Assembly (NCBI RefSeq): GCF_003028575.1
Contig: NZ_PYUD01000001.1
Span: 1,240,001 to 1,304,000 of the forward strand
Source: Halomonas urumqiensis
GTDB taxonomy: Bacteria > Pseudomonadota > Gammaproteobacteria > Pseudomonadales > Halomonadaceae
Length of the DNA stretch: 64,000 nucleotides
Reading direction: 5' to 3'
Positions 40,272 through 47,841 of the stretch are shown here, one piece after another. The translations under genes were made by a program, and so were the position numbers. The notes below the pieces were generated by a model, which saw only the letters and a list, made by a program, of their open reading frames with translations, searched no databases and was not told the DNA's origin. Each line of letters opens with the position of its first letter. Position 1 is the first letter of the stretch.

Positions 40272-40318
40272 GCCGACGCCCTGGCACTTGAGCGAAGTGG
40301 CACATGTCGCCGTGTCCG

Positions 40319-40341
40319 ACGCCTGGCCTACCGCCAGGCGT
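40319..40341. terminator. Bidirectional hairpin between ybeL and convergent membrane-protein gene
   Basis: Nine-pair stem ACGCCTGGC (40319-40327) and GCCAGGCGT (40333-40341), loop CTACC. The right arm overlaps the last codons of the minus-strand gene. No clear T-run. Confidence 0.5.
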
Positions 40342-41659
40342 TGAGCAGTACCAGCGCCAACACCACGGCGACGGTCATGGCACTGGCATAGACCAGGTTA
40401 TCGCGCATCATGCGCCCGCCGCTGACGCCATAGCGGCCCTGCAGTGACAAGTTGATGCCCGAGAGTGGCCCGACACTGGTGCCCACCGCCCAGGATGCCA
40501 GCGCCACGCAGGCGAACAGTGTCTGCCGTTCGCCTGGCAGGTCCAGCATCGAGGCCAGCACCGACACGCCAATGATCGGATGCAATCCCGCCACCGAGCT
40601 TGCCACGATCGCCAGGAAGCTGAGCATGGCCTGGCTGACGCCGAAGGTCTCGAAGAGTGTCCACTCGCTACCGGTGGCGGCATCGATGTAGGTCGAAAGC
40701 CCGAGCGTGAGTAACCCCGCGCAGAGAAACAGAGAGACTTCCCCGCGCATCGCCGGAAGGCGCTCCAGGCTGTGCTGGCGTACACGGCCGAGCAGCCAGC
40801 GTGGCCCCTGCGGGAGGTTGGCGCATAGGGCCACGGCGGGCAGCAGGAAGGTGATGATGCTGACGATGGTCAGGCGTGGGGTGATCACGTAGTGGAACAG
40901 CATCACCAGGGCAGCCAGCAGCGCAGGCACGGCCAGGCTGCGGGGTGACAGCGAGAAGCCAGCCACCTCGTCGAGGGGATAGCGCCGCGAGAGCTCCAGC
41001 GTGCCGATCAGTCCCGAGAGCAACGCCAACGGCATGCCGAAGGCCAGCACGGTGGTGAAGTGCATCTGCGGCGCCAGGGTCATCACGACACCCATTGACG
41101 CGAAGAACGGCGACCACAGTGCGGCGCTCGATAGCCCGCGATTCAAGGCCAGCAATTGAGGGGCCGATAGCGGACCGCGCCGGGCGAGCCGGTCGCCGAC
41201 CATGAACACCGTCGAGAGATTGAGAATCGAGCCGAGCAGGTGAACGCCAAGCCAGGTGCCGGCGCTGCCCCGCAGCCCTGTCACGGCGCGCCCCAGTGGG
41301 CGAGTCCTGCCCCGTTGATTGCCGATCAGGCCGATGAAGCTTACCCCGAGCAGCATGGCGACCACGTAGACATTGCCCTCGAGTATTCGCGGCCATGCGA
41401 TATCGGCGTCGTGCTGGAGTCTTGCCGCCAGCAACAGCGCGACCCCAATCGCCGCAAGACACCCCGCCTGCAGGCGCGTGCGGCGGGGAATATCCATCCA
41501 CAGCAGTGCCACGGCAAGCCAACAGGCATAGCTTACCCAGGAAGCACTGATGGCAGGGACCATGAAACGCGCCACCTGCAGCGCGAGACCAGCCAGCAGC
41601 AGCAGGCCGGCCAACGCTTGGCGGAGTGAGGCGGACGATGTATCGGGCGCGCGGGACAT
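40328..41659 (-). CDS. Unrecognised multi-spanning membrane protein
   Basis: A protein of 443 residues with roughly eleven or twelve hydrophobic helices and a short cytoplasmic start (MSRAPDTSSASLRQALAG). Segments such as GLHPIIGVSVLASML, and helix-breaking stretches in each half, recall ion-transporter-superfamily folds (DctM/ArsB-like), but I cannot assign a family. It follows the LysR gene at 41775 on the same strand with 115 bases between, so it may be a regulated transporter. Confidence 0.8.
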   Translation of the reverse strand: MSRAPDTSSASLRQALAGLLLLAGLALQVARFMVPAISASWVSYACWLAVALLWMDIPRRTRLQAGCLAAIGVALLLAARLQHDADIAWPRILEGNVYVVAMLLGVSFIGLIGNQRGRTRPLGRAVTGLRGSAGTWLGVHLLGSILNLSTVFMVGDRLARRGPLSAPQLLALNRGLSSAALWSPFFASMGVVMTLAPQMHFTTVLAFGMPLALLSGLIGTLELSRRYPLDEVAGFSLSPRSLAVPALLAALVMLFHYVITPRLTIVSIITFLLPAVALCANLPQGPRWLLGRVRQHSLERLPAMRGEVSLFLCAGLLTLGLSTYIDAATGSEWTLFETFGVSQAMLSFLAIVASSVAGLHPIIGVSVLASMLDLPGERQTLFACVALASWAVGTSVGPLSGINLSLQGRYGVSGGRMMRDNLVYASAMTVAVVLALVLLNAWR

Positions 41660-41774
41660 GGCTTCCTTTCGTGTGTCTAGCCATTGACGTGTCTAGCCCG
41701 TCTGCCAATGAATGGTTGTCAGGCAATTGGCGAGCCAACGGGTGACAGCTGGATGACGGAAGAAGACAAGCAGA

Positions 41775-42686
41775 CTAACCAGTTTCGTGCCGGTGGTGCC
41801 AGTCTATCGCGGCGAATTCTCGCGAGGCATCGAGGGCCGTGATCATTGCCCTTGCGGCATTCGACAGGGTGCGGCTGCGATGGACGAGATAACCCAGCGG
41901 GCGGTGTATGGGCGGGTGCTTGACCTCGAGTTCATGCAGCTCGCCCGCCACCAGCCCCTCAGGCAAAAGGCTCCAGCCAAGCCCGATGGCAGCCATCATT
42001 TTGAGCGTTTCCAGGTAGTTGGTGGATAGCGCCACCGGCAACGCCAGTCCGGCGGTGGCGAAGCGCGCCTCGATCAGCCCGCGGGTGAAGGTCATCGGCC
42101 CAGGCAGCACCGCATCGAACTCGCACAGCTCGACGAGTTCGAGGGGGCCGCGTTCAGCCAGTGGATGATCGTGGGCACAGACGAAGCACAGCCGGTCGAC
42201 CCATACCGGCACCACCTGCAACTGATCGTCGGGGTAAGGGGCAAGGGTCACCACGGCCATCTCGAGTTCACCGTCAAGGACCCCCTGGTAGGCCTGCTCC
42301 GAGTCGAGGAAATGCAGGTCCAGGCGCACGTCGGGATGCTCGGCGGTGAAGTGCTTGAGTAGCGGTGGCAGGCGGTGCAGACCGATATGATGACTGGTGG
42401 CCAGGGTCAGGCTGCCGCCCACGCTGCCGTCGAGGTTGCCGAGTGCCCGGCGGCTGTCGTCCATCATCACGAGTATCTCGCGCGCACGGGGAAGCAGCAC
42501 CTTGCCGGCTTCCGTCAGGCTGACGCGCCGCCCTATGCGATCGAACAGGCGTGCGCCGGTCTGGGTCTCGAGTACCGCGATGCGCTTGCTGACGGCCGGC
42601 TGGGTCAGATGCAATTGATCGGCGGCACGTGAGAAGCTGGCATTATCGGCTACGGCGAGAAATGCCTGCAGGCTCTGGGTATCCAT
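41775..42686 (-). CDS. LysR-family regulator divergent from leuC
   Basis: A protein of 303 residues, complete. The helix-turn-helix is SFSRAADQLHLTQPAVSKRI (about 17-36), then SLTEAGKVLLPRAREIL, with a substrate-binding domain from about 90 (GGSLTLATSHHIGLHRLPPL). A LysR gene divergent from leuC also occurs in Pseudomonas. It may control leuCD, itself, or the downstream membrane protein. The effector is unknown. Confidence 0.92.
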   Translation of the reverse strand: MDTQSLQAFLAVADNASFSRAADQLHLTQPAVSKRIAVLETQTGARLFDRIGRRVSLTEAGKVLLPRAREILVMMDDSRRALGNLDGSVGGSLTLATSHHIGLHRLPPLLKHFTAEHPDVRLDLHFLDSEQAYQGVLDGELEMAVVTLAPYPDDQLQVVPVWVDRLCFVCAHDHPLAERGPLELVELCEFDAVLPGPMTFTRGLIEARFATAGLALPVALSTNYLETLKMMAAIGLGWSLLPEGLVAGELHELEVKHPPIHRPLGYLVHRSRTLSNAARAMITALDASREFAAIDWHHRHETG

Positions 42687-43022
42687 GGTGCCCTCCGGCT
42701 GTATTCGTATTCCAGGAAGGAATTCAATCCATAAATAACATGAATTGATTTTATGGGCGAGCCGCGCAAGACTGGCACTACTCGATCAAGGTCATGGCAG
42801 GCGATCATTCGGCTCTGCCGTGAGGGGCTTTGCCGAGGGTGAGGCCGACGAGGAGGCGCTGTGAATCCTTCCCTGGAAGCTACATTTGCCATCCATGGCA
42901 AATGACCTCCTCGTCGACCCACCCTCGGCGCCCCTGGCAAGCACTGACGCCATGGCTCTTTGATATAAAGCACCAATATCGTGACCTGATAAGCACAGGG
43001 CCCCAGGCCCGGGAGAAACGAC
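42687..43022. promoter_or_regulatory. LysR-leuC divergent intergenic region
   Basis: About 336 bases. Near the LysR start lies an AT-rich block with inverted repeat CCATAAA (42729-42735) and TTTATGG (42750-42756), a plausible operator. The middle (42832-42929) is a dispersed hairpin repeat. A TATAAA at 42964-42969 could serve leuC. No leader peptide rich in Leu codons was found. Confidence 0.5.
42832..42929. repeat. Dispersed hairpin repeat, copy A (upstream of leuC)
   Basis: The 63-base core 42850-42912 begins GAGGAGGCGCTGTGAA and ends ATGACCTCCTC. It contains the perfect hairpin CATTTGCCA-TCCA-TGGCAAATG. It is nearly identical (59 of 63) to copy B at 45184. Outer arms GCCGAGGGT (42832-42840) and ACCCTCGGC (42921-42929) extend the dyad in this copy. 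No transposase is present; it is a REP/ERIC/MITE-like element. Confidence 0.9.
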
Positions 43023-44471
43023 ATGGCAGGCCAGACACTCTACGACAAGTTGTGGTCGCAACATCTGGTGAAGGAGCGCGATGACGGCACCGCGCTGATC
43101 TACATCGACCGCCAGTTGCTTCACGAAGTGACCTCGCCACAGGCCTTCGAGGGACTGCGCCTGGCGGGGCGCCGGCCATGGCGGCTCGACGCCAACCTGG
43201 CGACACCGGACCACAACGTGCCGACCACCCTCAAGGAGCGCGCCGAGGGCAATACCGGGATCAAGGACCCTGTATCGTTGATCCAGGTTCAGACACTGGA
43301 TGACAACTGCGTCGAATTCGGTATCGAAGAGTTCAAGATCAACGATCCTCGCCAGGGTATCGTCCATGTGGTCGGCCCCGAGCAGGGCGCCACGCTGCCG
43401 GGCATGACCGTGGTTTGCGGCGATTCGCACACCGCCACTCATGGTGCCTTCGCGGCGCTGGCCCATGGCATCGGCACCTCCGAGGTCGAGCATGTGCTGG
43501 CCACCCAGTGCCTGCTCGCCCAGAAGATGAAGAACATGCAGGTGCGTGTCGAGGGCGAGCTCGGCGTGGGCGTTACCGCCAAGGATGTGGTGCTGGCGAT
43601 CATCGGCAGGATCGGCACCGCCGGCGGCACCGGTTGCGCCATCGAGTTCGCTGGAAGCGCCATCCAGAGCCTCTCCATGGAAGGGCGCATGACGGTCTGC
43701 AACATGGCCATCGAAGCCGGTGCGCGGGTCGGCCTGATTGCCGTGGACGACACCACCATCGACTACCTCGCCAAGCGCCCTTATGCCCCCACCGCCGAAC
43801 AGTGGGACGCGGCCGTGGCCAGTTGGCGAGAACTGGTCTCCGATGCCGATGCCGAGTTCGACAAGGTGGTGACCCTGGATGCCGCCGAGATCGAGCCGCA
43901 GGTCAGCTGGGGCACCAGCCCCGAGATGGTCACCGGGATTTCCGGCGAGGTGCCGGACCCGAGCGCCGCGCCGGACGAGACCATACAGCGCAGCTACACG
44001 CGTGCGCTCGAGTACATGGGCCTTGCGCCGAGGCAGAAGATCACCGATATCCGCCTCGACAAGGTGTTCATCGGTTCCTGCACCAACTCGCGTATCGAGG
44101 ATCTCCGCGAAGCCGCCAAGGTGGCGCGCGGCAAGAAGGTCGCCGACTCCATCCAGCTTGCCATGGTGGTGCCGGGCTCGGGGCTGGTGAAGCGCCAGGC
44201 GGAAGCCGAAGGCCTGGACAAGGTATTCACCGAGGCGGGCTTCGAGTGGCGCGAGCCAGGCTGCTCCATGTGTCTTGCCATGAATGCCGACAAGCTTGGT
44301 GCGGGTGAGCACTGTGCCTCCACCTCGAACCGTAACTTCGAGGGGCGCCAGGGCTATGGTGGCCGTACCCATCTGGTCAGCCCGGCGATGGCCGCCGCCG
44401 CCGCCATCGCGGGCCACTTCGTCGATGTTCGACAACTCCCGGTCGACACCACCCCAGCCCAGGAGGCCTGA
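43023..44471 (+). CDS. leuC: 3-isopropylmalate dehydratase large subunit
   Basis: A protein of 482 residues of the aconitase family, isomerising 2- to 3-isopropylmalate in leucine synthesis. It needs a 4Fe-4S cluster; the cysteines are in FIGSCTNSR and [23 protein letters not shown] is the usual active-site stretch. CGGGAGAAA supplies the ribosome site. Three bases separate it from leuD, its obligate partner. Confidence 0.98.
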   Translation: MAGQTLYDKLWSQHLVKERDDGTALIYIDRQLLHEVTSPQAFEGLRLAGRRPWRLDANLATPDHNVPTTLKERAEGNTGIKDPVSLIQVQTLDDNCVEFGIEEFKINDPRQGIVHVVGPEQGATLPGMTVVCGDSHTATHGAFAALAHGIGTSEVEHVLATQCLLAQKMKNMQVRVEGELGVGVTAKDVVLAIIGRIGTAGGTGCAIEFAGSAIQSLSMEGRMTVCNMAIEAGARVGLIAVDDTTIDYLAKRPYAPTAEQWDAAVASWRELVSDADAEFDKVVTLDAAEIEPQVSWGTSPEMVTGISGEVPDPSAAPDETIQRSYTRALEYMGLAPRQKITDIRLDKVFIGSCTNSRIEDLREAAKVARGKKVADSIQLAMVVPGSGLVKRQAEAEGLDKVFTEAGFEWREPGCSMCLAMNADKLGAGEHCASTSNRNFEGRQGYGGRTHLVSPAMAAAAAIAGHFVDVRQLPVDTTPAQEA

Positions 44472-44474
44472 GCC

Positions 44475-45128
44475 ATGAAAAAGTTCGAACGCACCGAAGG
44501 TCTCGTGGCACCGCTCGACCGGGCGAATGTCGATACCGACCTGATCATCCCCAAGCAATTCCTGAAGTCGATCAAGCGCACCGGCTTCGGTGTCAACCTG
44601 TTCGACGAGTTGCGCTATCTGGATGAGGGCTATCCGGGCCAGGACGCCTCGGCGCGCCCGAAAAACCCTGATTTCGTGCTCAACCAGCCACGCTACCAGG
44701 GGGCCAGCGTGCTGCTGGCGCGCCGCAACTTCGGCTGTGGCAGCTCGCGCGAACATGCCCCCTGGGCCCTGGAAGACTTCGGCTTTCGCGTGGTGATCGC
44801 CCCGAGCTTCGCCGATATCTTCTACAACAACGCCTTCAAGAACGGCCTGCTGCTGATCACCCAGCCGGAGGACGTGGTCGACCGGTTGTTCGCTGAAGTG
44901 GTAGCAAGCGAAGGGTACCGGCTCGATGTCGATCTCGAGAACCAGCGGGTGATCACGCCGAGTGGCGAGATCCTCGAATTCGAAGTGGATGGCTTCCGTA
45001 AGCACTGCCTGCTCGAGGGGCTGGATGATATCGGCCTGACGCTCAAGGACGAAGACGCCATTCGCGATTTCGAGCAGCGTCATCGTCAAGCGCGGCCCTG
45101 GTTGTTTCGTGATCCCGCTCAAGCCTGA
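44475..45128 (+). CDS. leuD: 3-isopropylmalate dehydratase small subunit
   Basis: A protein of 217 residues ([20 protein letters not shown]). [20 protein letters not shown] is the characteristic swivel-domain motif. It forms the heterodimer with LeuC. About 175 bases, including a copy of the dispersed repeat, separate it from leuB. Confidence 0.97.
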   Translation: MKKFERTEGLVAPLDRANVDTDLIIPKQFLKSIKRTGFGVNLFDELRYLDEGYPGQDASARPKNPDFVLNQPRYQGASVLLARRNFGCGSSREHAPWALEDFGFRVVIAPSFADIFYNNAFKNGLLLITQPEDVVDRLFAEVVASEGYRLDVDLENQRVITPSGEILEFEVDGFRKHCLLEGLDDIGLTLKDEDAIRDFEQRHRQARPWLFRDPAQA

Positions 45129-45183
45129 TCGCATTGACTTTGCATCCGTCGATGGTGCGGGGCTGATCCGGCGGCAGGCCTGC

Positions 45184-45246
45184 GAGGAGGCGCTGTGAAC
45201 CCATCCCTGGGCGCTACATTTGCCATCCATGGCAAATGACCTCCTC
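45184..45246. repeat. Dispersed hairpin repeat, copy B (between leuD and leuB)
   Basis: A 63-base core, same orientation as copy A, beginning GAGGAGGCGCTGTGAA, with the same CATTTGCCA/TGGCAAATG hairpin and flanking GAGGAGG/CCTCCTC arms. Short outer arms CAGGCC (45175-45180) and GGCCTG (45250-45255) differ from copy A, as if only pairing, not sequence, is kept outside the core. Confidence 0.9.
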
Positions 45247-45304
45247 TCCGGCCTGCCCCCGGCGCCCCGCTCGGCAACGGCGGTAGTTAACCAAGGAAGC
45301 AACG

Positions 45305-46384
45305 ATGACACACAAGATTCTGGTACTACCCGGTGACGGCATTGGCCCCGAGATCACCGCCCAGGCCAGCCGCATCCTGGCCGCCTGTCAGGCCCGTGGA
45401 CTGGATGCCGAGGTGGAAGAGGCGCTGGTCGGTGGTTCGGCCTATGACGTTCACGGCGACCCTCTGCCGGCCGAGACCCTCGAAAAGGCCAAGGCGGCGC
45501 GTGGCATTCTGCTGGGTGCCGTGGGTGGGCCCAAGTGGGACAAGATCGAAGACCTCACCAAGCGTCCCGAGAAAGGGTTGCTGGGGCTTCGCAAGCACCT
45601 TGGGTTGTTCGGCAACCTGCGCCCGGCGCTTCTCTACCCGCAGCTCGCCGAGGCCTCGAGCCTCAAGCCGGAAGTGGTATCGGGGCTCGATATCATGATC
45701 GTGCGCGAACTCACCGGCGGTATCTATTTCGGCCAGCCGCGCGGAATCGAAGCGCGTGATGGCCAGCGGGTAGGGTTCAACACCTACATTTATTCGGAGT
45801 CCGAGATCGAGCGTATCGGTCGTGTGGCCTTCGAGATGGCGCAGAAGCGTGGCAAGCGGCTGTGCAGTGTCGACAAGGCCAACGTGCTCGAAGTCACGAT
45901 CTTGTGGCGCGAAGTGATGGAGCGGCTGGCGCCGGAGTATCCGGACGTCGAGCTGTCGCACATGTACGTCGATAACGCCGCCATGCAGCTCGTGCGCGCG
46001 CCCAAGCAGTTCGATGTGATGGTCACCGGCAACATGTTTGGCGATATCCTCTCCGACGCCGCCGCCATGCTCACCGGCTCGATCGGCATGCTGCCCTCGG
46101 CCTCGCTCAACGAGAGTGGCCAGGGCATGTATGAACCGTGCCATGGTAGTGCCCCGGACATTGCCGGCCAGGGTGTCGCCAACCCGTTGGCGACGATTCT
46201 TTCCGTGGCCATGATGCTGCGCTACTCCCTCGCCGAGCCGGCCCTTGCCGAGCGTATCGAGGCCGCTGTCGGCAAGGTGTTGGACGACGGGCTGAGAACC
46301 GCGGATATTGCCTCATCCGGCAAGCGCACCGTGTCCACCCGCGAGATGGGCGATGCGGTACTCGCCGCCTTCGAATCACTTTAA
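45305..46384 (+). CDS. leuB: 3-isopropylmalate dehydrogenase
   Basis: A protein of 359 residues of the isocitrate/isopropylmalate dehydrogenase family. It oxidatively decarboxylates 3-isopropylmalate with NAD+ in leucine synthesis. [28 protein letters not shown] (substrate loop) and [15 protein letters not shown] are diagnostic. Transcription from leuCD must pass through repeat copy B. A hairpin terminator follows. Confidence 0.97.
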   Translation: MTHKILVLPGDGIGPEITAQASRILAACQARGLDAEVEEALVGGSAYDVHGDPLPAETLEKAKAARGILLGAVGGPKWDKIEDLTKRPEKGLLGLRKHLGLFGNLRPALLYPQLAEASSLKPEVVSGLDIMIVRELTGGIYFGQPRGIEARDGQRVGFNTYIYSESEIERIGRVAFEMAQKRGKRLCSVDKANVLEVTILWREVMERLAPEYPDVELSHMYVDNAAMQLVRAPKQFDVMVTGNMFGDILSDAAAMLTGSIGMLPSASLNESGQGMYEPCHGSAPDIAGQGVANPLATILSVAMMLRYSLAEPALAERIEAAVGKVLDDGLRTADIASSGKRTVSTREMGDAVLAAFESL

Positions 46385-46406
46385 CAGCTCCTGACGTCCC
46401 GCTCTC

Positions 46407-46434
46407 CGGCCCCGCTGCGATGCGGGGTCGCTTC
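46407..46434 (+). terminator. Terminator after leuB
   Basis: Stem CCGGCCCCGC (46406-46415) and GCGGGGTCGC (46422-46431) with a G-T pair, loop TGCGAT, then TTCAT. A TATAAT at 46438-46443 right behind it may belong to the asd promoter. Confidence 0.6.
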
Positions 46435-46475
46435 ATGTATAATACTGTTCACATTCGATTCTTGGAGGACTTCAC

Positions 46476-47588
46476 ATGTTGAAAGTCGGTTTCGTCGGTT
46501 GGCGCGGCATGGTCGGCTCCGTGCTCATGCAGCGCATGGAGGATGATGGGGATTTCAAGGGCATCGAGCCGGTCTTCTTTACCACCTCGCAGGTTGGCCA
46601 GGCCGGCCCCGACGTCGGCGTGGATGTTCCTCCGCTGAAGGATGCCTTCGATCTCGACGCCCTCAAGGCACTCGATGTGGTGGTGACCTGCCAGGGTGGT
46701 GACTACACCAAGGCCGTCTACGAAGATCTGCGTGGCGGTGGCTGGAAGGGCTACTGGATCGACGCGGCCAGTACCTTGCGCATGGCGGATGACGCGACCA
46801 TCGTGCTCGACCCGGTCAACCGTCATGTCATCGAAGCCCAACTGGCGCGTGGCGCCAAGACCTTCGTCGGTGGCAACTGCACCGTCAGCCTGATGCTGAT
46901 GGGTCTCGGTGGCTTGTTCGAAGCCGACCTGATCGAGTGGATGACCTCCATGACCTATCAGGCGGCCTCTGGTTCCGGCGCCAAGCACATGCGCGAACTG
47001 CTCAACCAGATGGGTGGCCTGCGCGATAGCGTCGGCGAAGAGCTCAAGGATCCCGGCAGCGCGATCCTCGATATCGATCGAAAGGTTACCGCGGCGATGC
47101 GCTCGGGCGACTTTCCCACCGACAATTTCGGTGCACCGCTGGCGGGCAGCCTGCTGCCGTGGATCGATACCAAGCTCGACAACGGCCAGAGCAAGGAAGA
47201 GTGGAAGGGCACCGTGGAGACCAACAAGATCCTCGGCCTTCAGGACAATCCGATCCCGATCGATGGCTTGTGCGTGCGCATCGGCGCCATGCGCTCCCAC
47301 AGTCAGGCGTTCACCATCAAGCTCAAGAAGGATGTGCCGCTTGATGAGATCGAAGATCGCCTCGCCAAGCACAACGATTGGGTGAAGGTGGTACCCAACG
47401 ACAAGGAAGCCACCATCCGCGACCTCACCCCGGCGGCGGCCACCGGGACGCTGAGCGTGCCGGTCGGTCGGCTGCGCAAGCTGGCAATGGGCGGGGAATA
47501 TCTCTCTGCCTTCAGTGTCGGCGACCAACTGTTGTGGGGTGCCGCCGAGCCGCTCAAGCGCATGCTCAAGATCCTGCGCGAGCAGTGA
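46476..47588 (+). CDS. asd: Aspartate-semialdehyde dehydrogenase
   Basis: A protein of 370 residues that reduces aspartyl phosphate to aspartate semialdehyde, the branch point to lysine, threonine, methionine and diaminopimelate. [13 protein letters not shown] is the NADP-binding start; catalytic Cys135 is in [10 protein letters not shown], and a His is in [21 protein letters not shown] provides a strong ribosome site. It appears to have its own promoter region after the leuB terminator. Confidence 0.97.
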   Translation: MLKVGFVGWRGMVGSVLMQRMEDDGDFKGIEPVFFTTSQVGQAGPDVGVDVPPLKDAFDLDALKALDVVVTCQGGDYTKAVYEDLRGGGWKGYWIDAASTLRMADDATIVLDPVNRHVIEAQLARGAKTFVGGNCTVSLMLMGLGGLFEADLIEWMTSMTYQAASGSGAKHMRELLNQMGGLRDSVGEELKDPGSAILDIDRKVTAAMRSGDFPTDNFGAPLAGSLLPWIDTKLDNGQSKEEWKGTVETNKILGLQDNPIPIDGLCVRIGAMRSHSQAFTIKLKKDVPLDEIEDRLAKHNDWVKVVPNDKEATIRDLTPAAATGTLSVPVGRLRKLAMGGEYLSAFSVGDQLLWGAAEPLKRMLKILREQ

Positions 47589-47621
47589 TGGAGCGGCGAC
47601 TGCCGAGTCCATGATGGTGAT

Positions 47622-47649
47622 GGGGCGTCTCCTTGCGAGACGCCCCGTT
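47622..47649 (+). terminator. Terminator after asd
   Basis: Perfect 10-pair stem GGGGCGTCTC (47622-47631) and GAGACGCCCC (47637-47646), loop CTTGC, followed by GTTGCATTG. Confidence 0.8.
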
Positions 47650-47706
47650 GCATTGTGGCATGTCGTGATGCCCCGGAGCACCGATCAAGCTCGCGAGAGG
47701 GGGCTG

Positions 47707-47740
47707 GTATGGCTTACGTTGAAGTATGGCTTACGTTGAA
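47707..47740. repeat. Perfect 17-base tandem duplication upstream of fimV
   Basis: GTATGGCTTACGTTGAA occurs twice head to tail (47707-47723 and 47724-47740), about 100 bases before the fimV start. It may be a duplicated regulatory site or a chance replication slippage. Confidence 0.9.
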
Positions 47741-47841
47741 GAAAGATGAGCGGAATGACTTGGCTCATGCCCGTTGGCACGAAGAGTATGGTACATAGGC
47801 TTTAACACGATAATAAACAAGATTGCATGCAAGGGAACTCC

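Noticed and set aside
42930..43022. Leucine-codon leader peptide before leuC
   Set aside because: No short frame with a run of Leu codons and no clear terminator/antiterminator pair.
42792..45311. Long minus-strand open frame of 839 codons opposite leuC, leuD and the spacers
   Set aside because: It is the antisense shadow of leuC/leuD in GC-rich DNA and runs through both hairpin repeats; no ribosome site or recognisable domain.
46438..46443. TATAAT as a firm asd promoter
   Set aside because: The hexamer is perfect, but no acceptable -35 lies 16-18 bases upstream and it abuts the leuB terminator, so it is only mentioned in passing.
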